From: Ktedonobacter racemifer DSM 44963
GTDB lineage: Bacteria > Chloroflexota > Ktedonobacteria > Ktedonobacterales > Ktedonobacteraceae
Length of the DNA stretch: 64,000 nucleotides
Direction of reading: 5' to 3'
Assembly (NCBI RefSeq): GCF_000178855.1
Contig: NZ_ADVG01000001.1
Location: forward strand, 310,001-374,000
The notes under the pieces are model-generated. The model was not told the origin of the DNA, searched no databases, and saw nothing but the letters and a program-made list of their open reading frames with translations. A program made the position numbers and the translations under genes. How positions within the stretch are numbered: the stretch's first letter is position 1; each line of letters starts with the position of its first letter. Positions 51,739 through 61,184 of this stretch are shown here, one piece after another.

Positions 51739-54700
51739 TCAGGAGATGGCCAGAGCAAAGACATGCAGAGCTCCCTGATTGTTCGGGCCAGTCAGCGTGA
51801 TACTAGCCACGGTCTTGCTCGTGTCGAGCGAGATCGGCGCGCTCCCGAAGAGGTACGTCGTTGTCTGGTCAGGCGAGCCACCAGAGTCGCGATATGACAT
51901 CTTGGCGGCAATCACGTTATTAAATGCGATCGGCTCAGAGCCGGCACCAAGCGTCCAATCGGAGAAGCCTAATTGGGCAGTCTGTGTGCTCCCATCGGTA
52001 TAGGTGATGGTCACAGTCCCCTGAGTATCACCATTCGTCGCGCTCCCCAGGAAGGCGAGTTGAGAGGCACCTGCTTTGGCACCGGGCAATTGAAGAGTCT
52101 GACCATGCACCTCGATGTTATCATAGCTTCCCGCTGAAACGTTAGGCCAGGTATAGCTCGTGCCGTTCACGCTCACCGTTGCGCCCGGGTTAAAGCCAGC
52201 CTGGGCTAACTGTTGAGCAGAGTAGCTATAGCCAACCCCATCGTAGTCGGCTGAGCCCGGATTACTGTCGTCACCAATACCGATATTGTTGAAGTACGGA
52301 AGCAGGCTACCTGGCTTCGCTACGACTACCGGCAGGCTGATCGACGGCAATTTCTGGCCATTGCCAGTTTGCGTCGAGAAGGTGATGCTGTAATAGCTCT
52401 CCGCCAGGCTAGAGGAAGCCGCAACCGTGAAGGACTGGCTACCGGACCCTTTGCCCGGGACAACAAAACTGTCAGAGGCGGGTAGTACGCTCAGTCCTGA
52501 GGGAGCCGCAGCGCTCCAACTGATGGTCGTCCCATTTCCATCAACATTCTGCCCCAGGATGCTGATCTGCGTATTACCACCAGGAGTTACGACAGCGCGG
52601 CCAGGTTTGAAGGAGACGAAGGTTCCCACTTCTCCATACTGGTACGATGGCGGTGCATCATTGGCGTTGGAGCCCCAGGATGGGTTCGGCATGCTGGACA
52701 TGGTATAGTCGAGCGTGCCGCTCTTCGTAATGAAATCGGGCGCTAGCCAGGGCTTTGTACTCACCTGGCCATTCACTTTTAAACTCTGCACATAGTATGT
52801 GTCCGCCGAGGCACCCTGCGCGGTAATCTGGATGGTCTGGCCACTCTCCCGGGACACAGTCATGCTCGGGAAGAGCGGGCTTGCCAGTACCAGGTTCGCC
52901 GTTCCAGGGGTCTCAGGAAACATGCCCAGAGCAGCCCAGACGTACCAGGCCGACATCGTCCCCAGGTCATCGTTCCCTGCTATCCCCTGAGGACCTGGAT
53001 ACCAGAGTGTATTTTCGATGTCACGCACGACCTTCTGAGTCTTATATGGGGCGCCCGCGTAATCATACTCCCAGGGCGTCTCGATTGTTGGTTCATTTCC
53101 CAGGAAAGAGTATGGAGAATTCGGGCCGCCATTGAGCTGGGTAAAGAATGTGTCGAGCCGCTGCTGGACGGTGGCATTGCCACCCAGCGCGTCGAAAAGG
53201 CCGCGCAGGTTGAACGGCACCATCCAGTTGTACTGCGCGCCATCACCCTCAACCCAACCAGTTCCGCTGGTTGGATCATACGAACCGGGGAAGGAGCCAT
53301 CAAGCAGGCGAGGCTCCAGGTAACCATCCGCGGGATTATACAGGTTCGTCCACCCCTGCGCACGCGAGACAAATTTCTGGTAATTGGCATTGTCACCCAA
53401 TGCCTGGGCGAACGCGCCGATAGAGAAGTCCGCCGTGTTATACTCCAACGTAGTTGACGCCGGGCCATAGAAGTTACAACAACTATTGTTCCCGTTGAGA
53501 GGCACATAGCCCAGGCTCTGCAAGTAATTCAGGTCTGGGCGCACATTATTGGTTTGTGTGGCCTCTTTGATCATTGCGGATAAAGCGGTCTTGGTATCGA
53601 AGTTCTTCCCGCCAAACGCATAGATATCCGCGATGATAGCATCGGCGGGATCGCCAACCATCACATATGTCTCGCCGTTCGCCGCCGTCCACTTCGGCAG
53701 CTGACCGCTCTGCGTATACTCGTTGACCATCGACTGAGCGATATCGCTGGCCTCCTTAGGTGCCAGGAAGGCAAGAAGCTGGGCCTCGGAACGATAAATA
53801 TCCCAACCCGAATAGTTCGCGTACTGCGCATGACCTTTCGCAACGCTATGGATACGTCCATCAAAGCCAATGTATTGACCATTCACGTCAGAAAAGACGT
53901 TTGGCTGCAAGTACACATGGTACAGCGCCGAGTAAAAGGTTGCCAGTTGGGTCGACGTGCCGCCACCAGCCTTGAGTCTACCCAGCCAGCTGTTCCAGGT
54001 TTGATCACTCTGTTGCGAGATAGTAGTGAAGTTGCCCGTCTTATTTTCCTGGTTGACGTTCGCCTGGGCATTGCTCACACTCACGAAGGAGAGGCCAACC
54101 TTGACGCTGATAGCATTGTTTGCACTCGTGTTGAACGTGACAAAAGCGCCGGAACCGGGGCCTGAGACCGTCGTATCAGGATGCGCCTGAGCGCTCTTCA
54201 TCACTGATGGTGGCACCTTCTGCCCATTCTTCACCTGTGCCTGCGCATCATGGACCTTACGCACGGCTGGGGCAACCGGTGTACGCCCACCCGTCGACGT
54301 GGAAGCGCCAGGGGTCACGATAGCATCATGCCAGGTACCAATTGAGGCAAAGGACTGGCTAAACTTCGCCCAGAAGTAGACGCGATAGACATCATTGGCA
54401 CCGCAGAAGTAGCCACTGGTTGCCCATCCGGAGATGGTGTCTTTCCCAATATCTACCTGAGCGTCATTAACGCCATTGATCGAACCCGAGACGTTGACCA
54501 GCATGGTCGCGGGCTGGCCCTGTGGGTAGGTGAAGCGCCCCGCACCACTGCGCTGCGTCGCCGTCAATTCAGTAGTCACTCCATTGTCAAGTTTGACTCG
54601 ATAGTAGCCAGCATAGGCCGTCTCATTCGCATGTGAGAAGGTTGAATAATACTGGGAGGGATTGCTGGCTGGCGAGGTCGTGACCGTGCCGACATAGGGC

Positions 54701-55089
54701 ATGAACGGGATATCGCTATAAGTGCTACAACCTGCACCATTCAAATGTGTGAGGCTAAAACCCTTGATCCGATTGTCGGGATACCAGTAACCACCAGAAT
54801 TGTAGATCGCGGTGTCAGGACTCCACTGGACCATACCAAAGGGGACGTCCGCGCCAGGAAAGGTATCACCACCACCGTACGGTGCCCCTGGTTGCACACC
54901 CGTCCCCGTGAACGGGTTGACATATTTAGCAAGATCTGTCGTCGACGAGGATGAATAATAGGAGCGCTCCACATTCGTACTGGCAGCCTTAGCACTCACG
55001 GCTGGTAAGAAGAGGGCCTCCGCGAGGAGCATGACTATCACTACCATACTGATAGTCAGAGGGAACCTGGTGCTTCGGACACGCATCAT
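51739..55089 (-). CDS. secreted GH92 family alpha-mannosidase
   Basis: 1116 residues with an N-terminal signal peptide (VIVMLLAEALFLPAVSAKA). The GH92 start YVNPFTGTGVQPGAPYGGGD, GADVPFGMVQWSPDT and GFSLTHLNGAGCSTYSDIPF is followed by the catalytic (alpha/alpha)6 region with GWDIYRSEAQLLAFL, FYGPASTTLEYNTADFSIGA, GNEPTIETPWEYDYAGAPY and GNDDLGTMSAWYVWAALGM; GNDD and the E/D pairs are family catalytic residues. A NEW3-like domain (about 860-940) and a C-terminal carbohydrate-binding-like domain (about 950-1116) follow. It would trim alpha-mannosyl residues from fungal or plant glycans outside the cell, Ca2+-dependent. No glycan operon surrounds it. Confidence 0.92.
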   Translation of the reverse strand: MMRVRSTRFPLTISMVVIVMLLAEALFLPAVSAKAASTNVERSYYSSSSTTDLAKYVNPFTGTGVQPGAPYGGGDTFPGADVPFGMVQWSPDTAIYNSGGYWYPDNRIKGFSLTHLNGAGCSTYSDIPFMPYVGTVTTSPASNPSQYYSTFSHANETAYAGYYRVKLDNGVTTELTATQRSGAGRFTYPQGQPATMLVNVSGSINGVNDAQVDIGKDTISGWATSGYFCGANDVYRVYFWAKFSQSFASIGTWHDAIVTPGASTSTGGRTPVAPAVRKVHDAQAQVKNGQKVPPSVMKSAQAHPDTTVSGPGSGAFVTFNTSANNAISVKVGLSFVSVSNAQANVNQENKTGNFTTISQQSDQTWNSWLGRLKAGGGTSTQLATFYSALYHVYLQPNVFSDVNGQYIGFDGRIHSVAKGHAQYANYSGWDIYRSEAQLLAFLAPKEASDIAQSMVNEYTQSGQLPKWTAANGETYVMVGDPADAIIADIYAFGGKNFDTKTALSAMIKEATQTNNVRPDLNYLQSLGYVPLNGNNSCCNFYGPASTTLEYNTADFSIGAFAQALGDNANYQKFVSRAQGWTNLYNPADGYLEPRLLDGSFPGSYDPTSGTGWVEGDGAQYNWMVPFNLRGLFDALGGNATVQQRLDTFFTQLNGGPNSPYSFLGNEPTIETPWEYDYAGAPYKTQKVVRDIENTLWYPGPQGIAGNDDLGTMSAWYVWAALGMFPETPGTANLVLASPLFPSMTVSRESGQTIQITAQGASADTYYVQSLKVNGQVSTKPWLAPDFITKSGTLDYTMSSMPNPSWGSNANDAPPSYQYGEVGTFVSFKPGRAVVTPGGNTQISILGQNVDGNGTTISWSAAAPSGLSVLPASDSFVVPGKGSGSQSFTVAASSSLAESYYSITFSTQTGNGQKLPSISLPVVVAKPGSLLPYFNNIGIGDDSNPGSADYDGVGYSYSAQQLAQAGFNPGATVSVNGTSYTWPNVSAGSYDNIEVHGQTLQLPGAKAGASQLAFLGSATNGDTQGTVTITYTDGSTQTAQLGFSDWTLGAGSEPIAFNNVIAAKMSYRDSGGSPDQTTTYLFGSAPISLDTSKTVASITLTGPNNQGALHVFALAIS

Positions 55090-55839
55090 GCTGATCCTCC
55101 TTGTTTCAGCAACTACACACTTGCGAGCCGTGGGGAAGAATGGCCTGGAATGGCTTTTATTCAGGTTACACTGCTAGCCACAGTGATCGTCTATTGTCAT
55201 AAGAGAAGGATTAAAGCACATCCCGATATCCTCTCTTCCTTCAGGGCACGTCATCCTTTACGTGTAATAGTTTTTTCCACCATCAATAGACTTAGAAGTA
55301 ACGGTACCATAAATGTGCAAAATAATCAAGAGTGGCTAAGCCTGCAAATCTACTTTCTTAGGATAAAAAGGGATATTTTAGAAAAATAAAGACGTCACGC
55401 AATTTTCATTTAAAATCGTCTCCATCACTCTTAATCTATAAAATATTTTCACTATAGATTTAAGCAGATGCTTTACAGGAAACGAGCCAGAAAGGGCTGT
55501 GTTGCAAAAAGGAAAGCTGATCTGGTAGAGTTGAGAAAAAGGACAAAAGGAGAGCAGGTCACTCACCGATTTATCCTGATTTCACCCATGGAATGGCTCT
55601 GGCCCAAATTTGGTGATGCTGCCTGCTGCCTTCCACCGCTTGGCGCTCAAAGGGTGACCACTTCTTCGTCGAGCGGGAAGGGGAAGGTGGCGTTGAGGGA
55701 GTGGTAACGTTTTTGAGACGCTTTCCGTGCTATACTCTCTCCAGGTCCGCGCAGTCAGGGAGAATGCAATATCTCTCCACCTACGCACCAGCAGAAAAGC
55801 CAAATCTCTGACTCCAGAGAAAAGGGAGGTTACAGAATA
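55090..55839. other. gene-free region upstream of GH92 and the sensor gene
   Basis: No convincing gene. AT-rich around 55300-55460. Would hold the divergent promoters; none matches the consensus closely enough to call. Confidence 0.5.
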
Positions 55840-57210
55840 TTGGACAGAAGAGAACTATCCATCATGAAGAGCGGGAAAACAAGGACCGATCCTCGCCTCC
55901 AGGGTCGCGTCCTCTTGGCCGCCAGAGCGACCTGGTCCGCTTTTGCTCTTTTCAACCTCGTCTTATTCATCATCAACGTATTCAGACCCTTCGGAGGCAC
56001 AACAACTTTCTGCCCACTGGATTTTACCTGTGCTCCCTATGACGAGAGTATGCTCCATGCTCTCCAACTGGCACATATCTCTCTTCCAACTTTCGAAACC
56101 TATCTCAATATCTATAGCATCATTTACGGACTGATCCTTTTGAGTTTCAGTGTGCTGCTCTTCTGGCGTATGTCCGATCAGCCAATCGGCTGGCTCACAT
56201 CCTTTACCTTCCTGTTGCTGGCGGTAAGCAACCTGCATGGCAATAGTGATGACGCACCTTCATCTCTCCTGATATTCGTTGGTATCATTCAGGACGCTGG
56301 GTTGGTGCTGCTTTGTGAGGGCTTCTTTTTCGTAACCTTTCCTGATGGCCGCTTCGCTCCCCGCTGGAGCTGGATAGTTGGTTGTTCACTCCTGATCCAA
56401 TCCATCCTCTTCCAGCTTCCTTTCGGGCTGGGCGTCCTGAACTGGCCCTTTCCACTCATCATCATCGAGCTGATACTCGCGTATTGTAGTCCCATCGCCT
56501 TATTGATCTACCGCTACAGGCGCGTCTTCACTCCAGTTCAGCGTCAACAGACGCGATGGGTTATCTTTGGTCTGGTCATCTATCTCCCGCTTCTCTTCTT
56601 CGGTTTCTTTGGCAGCGCCCTCTTCCCTGATTGGGGCGCCTATCAGGTCATGCTTCAGTTCTTGCCATCTCTGGCCTTTCTCATCATCCCACTGAGCATC
56701 ACGATTGCTATCCAGCGCTCCCGGCTCTGGGATATCGACGTTCTGATCAATCGCGCTCTGGTCTATGGCCCGCTCACGACCATCATGGCACTGCTCTATC
56801 TTGGCCTGGTTTTCGGCGCACAGTTCCTGCTCGTCGCATTCATCGGCAATAACCAGGACATCATCATTGTCGGCTCAACTCTGATCGTTGCCATCCTCTT
56901 CCAGCCCCTGCGCCAAAATATCCAGAACGTCATAGATCGACGCTTCTATCGTCAGAAATACGACGCGCAGCGCACCCTGCAAGCTTTTAGCACTACCCTG
57001 CACCAGGAAACCGATCTCTCCCATTTGAGCGAGCAAATTGTCGCAGTCGTCCAGCAAACGCTCCAGCCAGCCCATGTCTCGCTCTGGTTGCTCCCATCTC
57101 TTTTGAAGGGGGGGCTGCGCTCCAGCCCCCTTCAAAAGAGGCCGTGGTGGAATTCCCCGTTGACGCTCAGGAGAAGTCGCTCTTGTGAGAGGCTCCCAAA
57201 TCTGGTGTAA
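55840..57210 (+). CDS. membrane sensor protein, probably truncated histidine kinase
   Basis: 456 codons from a TTG with GGAGGT ten bases upstream; an ATG lies eight codons later. Eight or so membrane helices fill residues 20-340 (FALFNLVLFIINVF, YSIIYGLILLSFSVLLFW, GLVLLCEGFFFVTFPDG, FQLPFGLGVLNW). After them comes a cytoplasmic linker LRQNIQNVIDRRFYRQKYDAQRTLQAFSTTLHQETDLSHL, which in homologues leads to GAF and kinase domains. Just after HVSLWL the frame enters a GC-rich hairpin (57099-57139) and ends. The kinase part is absent, so this looks like a sensor cut off by that insertion. Confidence 0.7.
   Translation: MDRRELSIMKSGKTRTDPRLQGRVLLAARATWSAFALFNLVLFIINVFRPFGGTTTFCPLDFTCAPYDESMLHALQLAHISLPTFETYLNIYSIIYGLILLSFSVLLFWRMSDQPIGWLTSFTFLLLAVSNLHGNSDDAPSSLLIFVGIIQDAGLVLLCEGFFFVTFPDGRFAPRWSWIVGCSLLIQSILFQLPFGLGVLNWPFPLIIIELILAYCSPIALLIYRYRRVFTPVQRQQTRWVIFGLVIYLPLLFFGFFGSALFPDWGAYQVMLQFLPSLAFLIIPLSITIAIQRSRLWDIDVLINRALVYGPLTTIMALLYLGLVFGAQFLLVAFIGNNQDIIIVGSTLIVAILFQPLRQNIQNVIDRRFYRQKYDAQRTLQAFSTTLHQETDLSHLSEQIVAVVQQTLQPAHVSLWLLPSLLKGGLRSSPLQKRPWWNSPLTLRRSRSCERLPNLV
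57099..57139. repeat. 17-bp stem hairpin at the end of the truncated sensor
   Basis: TCTTTTGAAGGGGG with CTG, and CAGCCCCCTTCAAAAGA, pair nearly perfectly (two extra G on the left side). It marks the point where homology to the sensor family stops. Confidence 0.6.
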
Positions 57211-57221
57211 AAAGGCAGAGA

Positions 57222-57746
57222 GTGGCATCACCAAGAGGGAGACAGAACCCATTTAGAGTGTCAAACCACATGAAGAAATTAGAAGAAAGACTAGAGCGCC
57301 GACGCAAAGGGCCACCAACAGCGCAGCAACTGATGTTTCTCTTCCGAGAGAAGATACCTATCCCGCTTACACTCACATGGGGCGATGCTTCCGATATCAT
57401 CGATGAACGGCTGAAGCAGATCGCCATTGACAAGGAAGCAAGACAACAAGCGAGAGAAGAATTACGACGCAAGAAGGAAGAATTGAAACAGAGGGCATTT
57501 GATCCCCCCTATCACACAGGGGAAAAGGTGTTGCATCCTTCATTCGGTGTGGAGACTGTACTACACGCTGGAAACGTACTGGCCGGGGGTCAAATCTGCA
57601 CGAATTTTGAGGTGAAACGTGGGAAATCGGTGTCAATCATGGGAATTGGGGTTGATCATCCAGGCGGAGCCGCGCCCGATGAGGTTTCTACCATCACTAC
57701 CTTGTTAATTGGCTCCCGCAATGTACATCCTATCCATGCCGTCTGA
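57222..57746 (+). CDS. hypothetical protein with basic coiled coil and HPxFG motif
   Basis: 174 codons from a GTG after AAGGCAGAG, or 158 from an ATG at 57270. A charged helical half (KKLEERLERRRKGPPTAQQL, EARQQAREELRRKKEELKQR) leads to TGEKVLHPSFGVETVLHAG, similar to the small beta modules seen in CarD-like and helicase C-terminal proteins. A C-terminal TTLLIGSRNVHPIHAV tail follows. Family not recognised. Its last 66 bases are part of a 90-bp inverted repeat with 59040-59129. Confidence 0.5.
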   Translation: MASPRGRQNPFRVSNHMKKLEERLERRRKGPPTAQQLMFLFREKIPIPLTLTWGDASDIIDERLKQIAIDKEARQQAREELRRKKEELKQRAFDPPYHTGEKVLHPSFGVETVLHAGNVLAGGQICTNFEVKRGKSVSIMGIGVDHPGGAAPDEVSTITTLLIGSRNVHPIHAV

Positions 57747-57770
57747 TGAACAAGATCGAAAGTCGAAACA
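57681..57770 (+). repeat. 90-bp inverted repeat, left copy
   Basis: Matches 59040-59129 in reverse orientation with about five mismatches in 90 bases (from GAGGTTTCTACCATCACTAC on). The pair encloses the ArsR and SRPBCC genes. Confidence 0.8.
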
Positions 57771-57863
57771 GATGAAACAGCTTCTCAGACTGGATCTCGC
57801 GTATCTGATTGTAAATTCCAATATGGTATGACCCCGATTTTTTGCGACCCTGCCCAAAAGGTC

Positions 57864-57906
57864 TTGACAGAAGACAGATGTTCTATTATCATTAAACCAT
57901 ATGGTT
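57864..57906 (+). promoter_or_regulatory. promoter and start-codon palindrome of the arsR-type gene, likely leaderless
   Basis: TTGACA (57864-57869), 17 bases, TATCAT (57887-57892). The start site is expected at 57898-57900, directly before the ATG at 57901, and no Shine-Dalgarno is present. The perfect palindrome AACCATATGGTT (57895-57906) spans the start codon and is a likely autoregulatory operator. Confidence 0.65.
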
Positions 57907-58227
57907 GAACAAGACACTTACTTAGATGGAATTTTTGGCTCACTAGCGGACCCGATCCGCCGGGATATTTTGCGTCGGCTGATGAACGCGCAATATACCG
58001 TGAGCCAAATCGCACAAGACTACCAGATCTCATTTGCCGCCGTTGCCAAGCACCTCCACGTGCTGGAAAAAGCACACTTGGTCATGAAACAACGGAGGGG
58101 AAAAGAACAGGTAGTGAGTCTTGTGCCACAAGCTCTCAAGGACGCCAGTCATTACTTGGCACAGTATGAGGCTTTATGGAATTACCGTTTTGACGCATTA
58201 GACAAAGTCTTAAAGGAGAACGAATGA
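57901..58227 (+). CDS. ArsR-family winged-helix regulator
   Basis: 108 residues. The pattern IFGSLADPIRRDILRRLMNAQ, YTVSQIAQDYQISFAAVAKHLHVLEKAHLV and RRGKEQVVSLVP is the typical ArsR winged helix without the metal-binding CxC motif. Such non-metal members control SRPBCC genes placed next to them. The stop overlaps the downstream ATG (ATGA), so the two are translationally coupled. Confidence 0.9.
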   Translation: MVEQDTYLDGIFGSLADPIRRDILRRLMNAQYTVSQIAQDYQISFAAVAKHLHVLEKAHLVMKQRRGKEQVVSLVPQALKDASHYLAQYEALWNYRFDALDKVLKENE

Positions 58228-58703
58228 ATAAGGCAACCGTAATAGCCAGACCCTCAGAGCAAAACATTATTATTGAACGAGTCTTTGACGCCCCGCGCGA
58301 CAAAGTATTTGCCGCCATGACACAAAAAGACAAGATCGAACAGTGGTGGATAGGTCCAGGCTATGATGTACATGTTGAGCGTTTAGACGTGCGCGATGGA
58401 GGTTCATGGAAGTTTGTCCAAAGAAACAAGGAAGGCCACGAATTCAGTTTTCATGGCGTCTTCCATTACATATCACCCGAGTGCATCATTCAGACAACCG
58501 AGTTTGACGGCCTGCCTGAGTCCGGGCACGTTGGACTCGAAAAAATGGAACTGTTCGACCTGGGCAACGGCAAAACAAAACTGATTTCAACGGGTACCTT
58601 TATGAGCGTTGCCGACCGCGATGGCATGTTGCAGAGTGGTATGGAGGAAGGCATGCAGCAAACGTACGCCAGGTTGGACGAAGTCTTGCAGGAGATGAAA
58701 TAA
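58224..58703 (+). CDS. SRPBCC (AHSA1-like) domain protein
   Basis: 159 residues with the START-like helix-grip fold: IIIERVFDAPRDKVFAAMTQ, WWIGPGYDVHVERLDVRDGG, then FHGVFHYISPECIIQTTEFD and a long C-terminal helix SGMEEGMQQTYARLDEVL. Members bind hydrophobic ligands or act as Aha1-type co-chaperones. It is coupled to its ArsR regulator, a common pair in this phylum. A decayed small membrane protein gene follows. Confidence 0.9.
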   Translation: MNKATVIARPSEQNIIIERVFDAPRDKVFAAMTQKDKIEQWWIGPGYDVHVERLDVRDGGSWKFVQRNKEGHEFSFHGVFHYISPECIIQTTEFDGLPESGHVGLEKMELFDLGNGKTKLISTGTFMSVADRDGMLQSGMEEGMQQTYARLDEVLQEMK

Positions 58704-58706
58704 CGG

Positions 58707-58894
58707 AATGGCAGACCAATGCCTGGCCTCACTGGGTTCGTGATCTCTACCGCCATGTTTGTGGAACCCTGGGCGATCATACATTTAGCCTGGCCTGAAT
58801 ATTGGCCTGCCGCCTGGCCCCTCGGTTTGCCATGGTGAGTTATATACCATGGACGGTCATCCTGGCAGGGCCTGCGATCAAAGTGCGCCGCTAA
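58707..58894 (+). pseudogene. remnant of a small DUF2798-like membrane protein
   Basis: GFVISTAMFVEPWAIIHLAW and PEYWPAAWPLG in one frame, then FAMVSYIPWTVILAGPAIKV in the next, resemble the two helices of a DUF2798-type protein with one frame break near 58825. No start is evident. Weakly supported. Confidence 0.35.
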
Positions 58895-58933
58895 AATGCC
58901 TTGACGTACATCAAAGGGTTGCAAGTCCAACTC

Positions 58934-58978
58934 TCAATCCCAACATTCTCCGGCTCTGGCGGAGAATGTTGGGATTGA
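58934..58978. repeat. perfect 19-bp stem hairpin
   Basis: TCAATCCCAACATTCTCCG (58934-58952) and CGGAGAATGTTGGGATTGA (58960-58978) are exact inverse complements around a 7-base loop. No T run. Confidence 0.85.
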
Positions 58979-59039
58979 CACTGATGAAAAGATATGGCTC
59001 AAGTCCAATCTTAGTGAATGCTGAAGTTTATCTCTCTCC

Positions 59040-59129
59040 TGTCTCAACTTTTGATCTTGTTCATCAGACGGCATGGATAGGATGTACACTGCAGGAGCCA
59101 ATTAACAAGGTAGTGATGGTAGAAACCTC
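59040..59129 (-). repeat. 90-bp inverted repeat, right copy
   Basis: Inverted copy of 57681-57770. It carries the tail codons of the 57222 gene with no body, so it is a displaced fragment. Confidence 0.8.
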
Positions 59130-59749
59130 ATTCGGCCGCCCCTCTCGCTTCCTTCCCTCTCCTCTCTCTGGGAACCCGTTACCAGTTCTCCTGGCAACAC
59201 GTCACGAGGAAGGGCAACATCGACGCTTGGCTCCCCACAACAATACCCCCTCTTCTCCTCAGCTTGTGCTCCTGGCTATATTATCCCTATGCTGGGCGTC
59301 CCTCTTTTTCCTTCTTTCTACACAAGGCACCTCTGCCTTGTGCAATCCCCTCGCGCCTCCCTCCCCCACCTCTCACCTCCAGCTCTCCCATGCCACTGCC
59401 CTCCTCTCAACTCCACACCTCCGCTCCCTCAGCTACGCTGGAACCCCCCTTTCCACACCCCTCAGAAGGTGCCGACCGCTCTTCTTGGCAGCCTCCTCGG
59501 CTGCTGCTCCTCTCTCACTCTCAAATCATTTGTCAGCTATCGCGAAACGCTCCATCCACATCGAATTGTTCCAGGGAGCAACGCCAAGAATCACACCACC
59601 CTTCGTGAGATCCTTCCGATTGTTGTGGCGGCCTCGTCTTACTCATCCTCATTAGCCTTTTCGTGTCCAAGCAAGAATGCGGTATACTCAATAAGAGAAG
59701 GATGACACACCTCCTCTGACCACGCTTATACACACGCTGGGAGACACGA
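59130..59749. other. pyrimidine-rich gene-free stretch
   Basis: Strong C/T skew on the plus strand from about 59140 to 59480. Open frames here have improbable Ser/Pro/Leu composition and no start signals, so no gene is called. Confidence 0.5.
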
Positions 59750-60011
59750 ATGAACATGGACAACACCTTGCACATGCCGCTCCCCGATGGTCGCTCCATC
59801 GACTTGACTCCAGAGCAGGCCCTCGACGCGCGTTACCTGGCTCGCTCCCTCTATGCCCGATCTGCCAGAGGTACTCGCTACCTGGCTCGCGCACCAGTAC
59901 CCTCCCTCCCCCAACCCCGACCTCCTACCCCTTGAACCCTATTGCGTCGTCGAATGCTCACCTCTCGACGGATGCTTTCATATTACCGACTTTGGCCTCG
60001 ATCTCCCCTGA
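59750..60011 (+). pseudogene. small hypothetical protein with one frameshift
   Basis: MNMDNTLHMPLPDGRSIDLT with PEQALDARYL in one frame joins near 59850 to MPDLPEVLATWLAHQYPPSP and VVECSPLDGCFHITDFGLDL in another, ending at TGA 60011. Together about 87 residues. The joined text reads like a normal soluble protein while the separate frames do not. Family unknown. Confidence 0.45.
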
Positions 60012-61184
60012 GAACAACCTCCCCGAGACCCTGGCAGAGATAGCCCCGATCCTTCTCCGGCTCCAACCAGGCCTGTGTTGGTCACACGTGCTCTGACAAT
60101 GGCAGAAGCGTGTGTTGGTCGGGGAGCGACACACACACTCCTCCAGGGAACGCTCAGCTTGCCACACGGGACTCTATTGCTTACAGCGTCGGGCACCCTC
60201 TTTTTTTTCTCCACGAGCACAGGACACCCTCGTCCATGCGCCACCTCCTCTTGCCTTCCAATCCAGAGCACCAGATCACACACATATCTGGCACAGACCA
60301 AAGCAAGTTCAGCAACAGCCTATACTACCCGCTCTCCTACAGCCCCCCAGCACTCCTGCATCGGGAGGAAGATCTGGCTTGCGACATCCGCACCATCTCA
60401 AACCATCACAAGGGCTGATATCTTCCATACCAGGCACAGACCAAAGCAAGTTCAACAGCTACAGCACCCACGGAGCCTCGCTCAACCTGCACAACACCAC
60501 TCACCTGCAGCCGTCCTCGCTGCGTTATCTGCCAAGAGCAGATAACAGGCAACATCTCAGCACCTCCAGGCCAGAGCACCATGGGTGAGACACTCCCCAC
60601 TAAACAAGACCATCGCCACCATCGCCACCCTCTCCCTCTATGGCTACATGCTATTCGATGCGATATCACATGTATTCCACCCTCACCCCTCCGGTCTCTC
60701 CCTCCTGCCAACTGCGGCCACGCTCCCCTCAAACCCTCCGGATAAACGCTCTTCCCCCTTCCCCTTCGCACACTGCTGCTGCTTCCCTTGCTGTTCACTC
60801 GATGTTTTATTTCCACCCTCCCTACCACTCTGCTCCGCTTCCCTGGCTCCCACACACACTCACTCCGCTCAATTTAGCGTTTCATTCTCTCCGTATTTCT
60901 CCTTATATGTTAAGATTTTGGTAAGCTCTCTCAAACAAGAGCTGAGCAGGATGAGCCTGCTCAAGAAACACTGCTGGGGAAAGGCTCTTTTCTCCACACA
61001 GCTTGACTGATAAAGCAAGATTGTCCTTCCCCTGGCAGCCCTCCTGGGCACATCGATGATTAGAGGGTCGTTGCTTGTCCACCCACATCTATGCTATATG
61101 CCTCCTAGATCTCTATTGTCCTCTCTGCCGGGACCATTTGGCAGCCATGTCCTCTCCACTGGGACCATTCAGTGGGTGTCCTCA
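60012..61184. other. decayed region without a supportable gene
   Basis: Several open frames occur but none has a start signal or protein-like composition. Contains two identical 22-bp words at 60290 and 60433. Confidence 0.5.

Noticed and set aside
58849..59655. 268-codon plus-strand frame
   Set aside because: Extreme Ser/Pro/Leu composition from a pyrimidine-rich strand, and it crosses a perfect hairpin and an inverted repeat.
60075..60588. Open frames of 100-158 codons
   Set aside because: Overlapping in three frames with similar skewed composition, no start signals, no domain.
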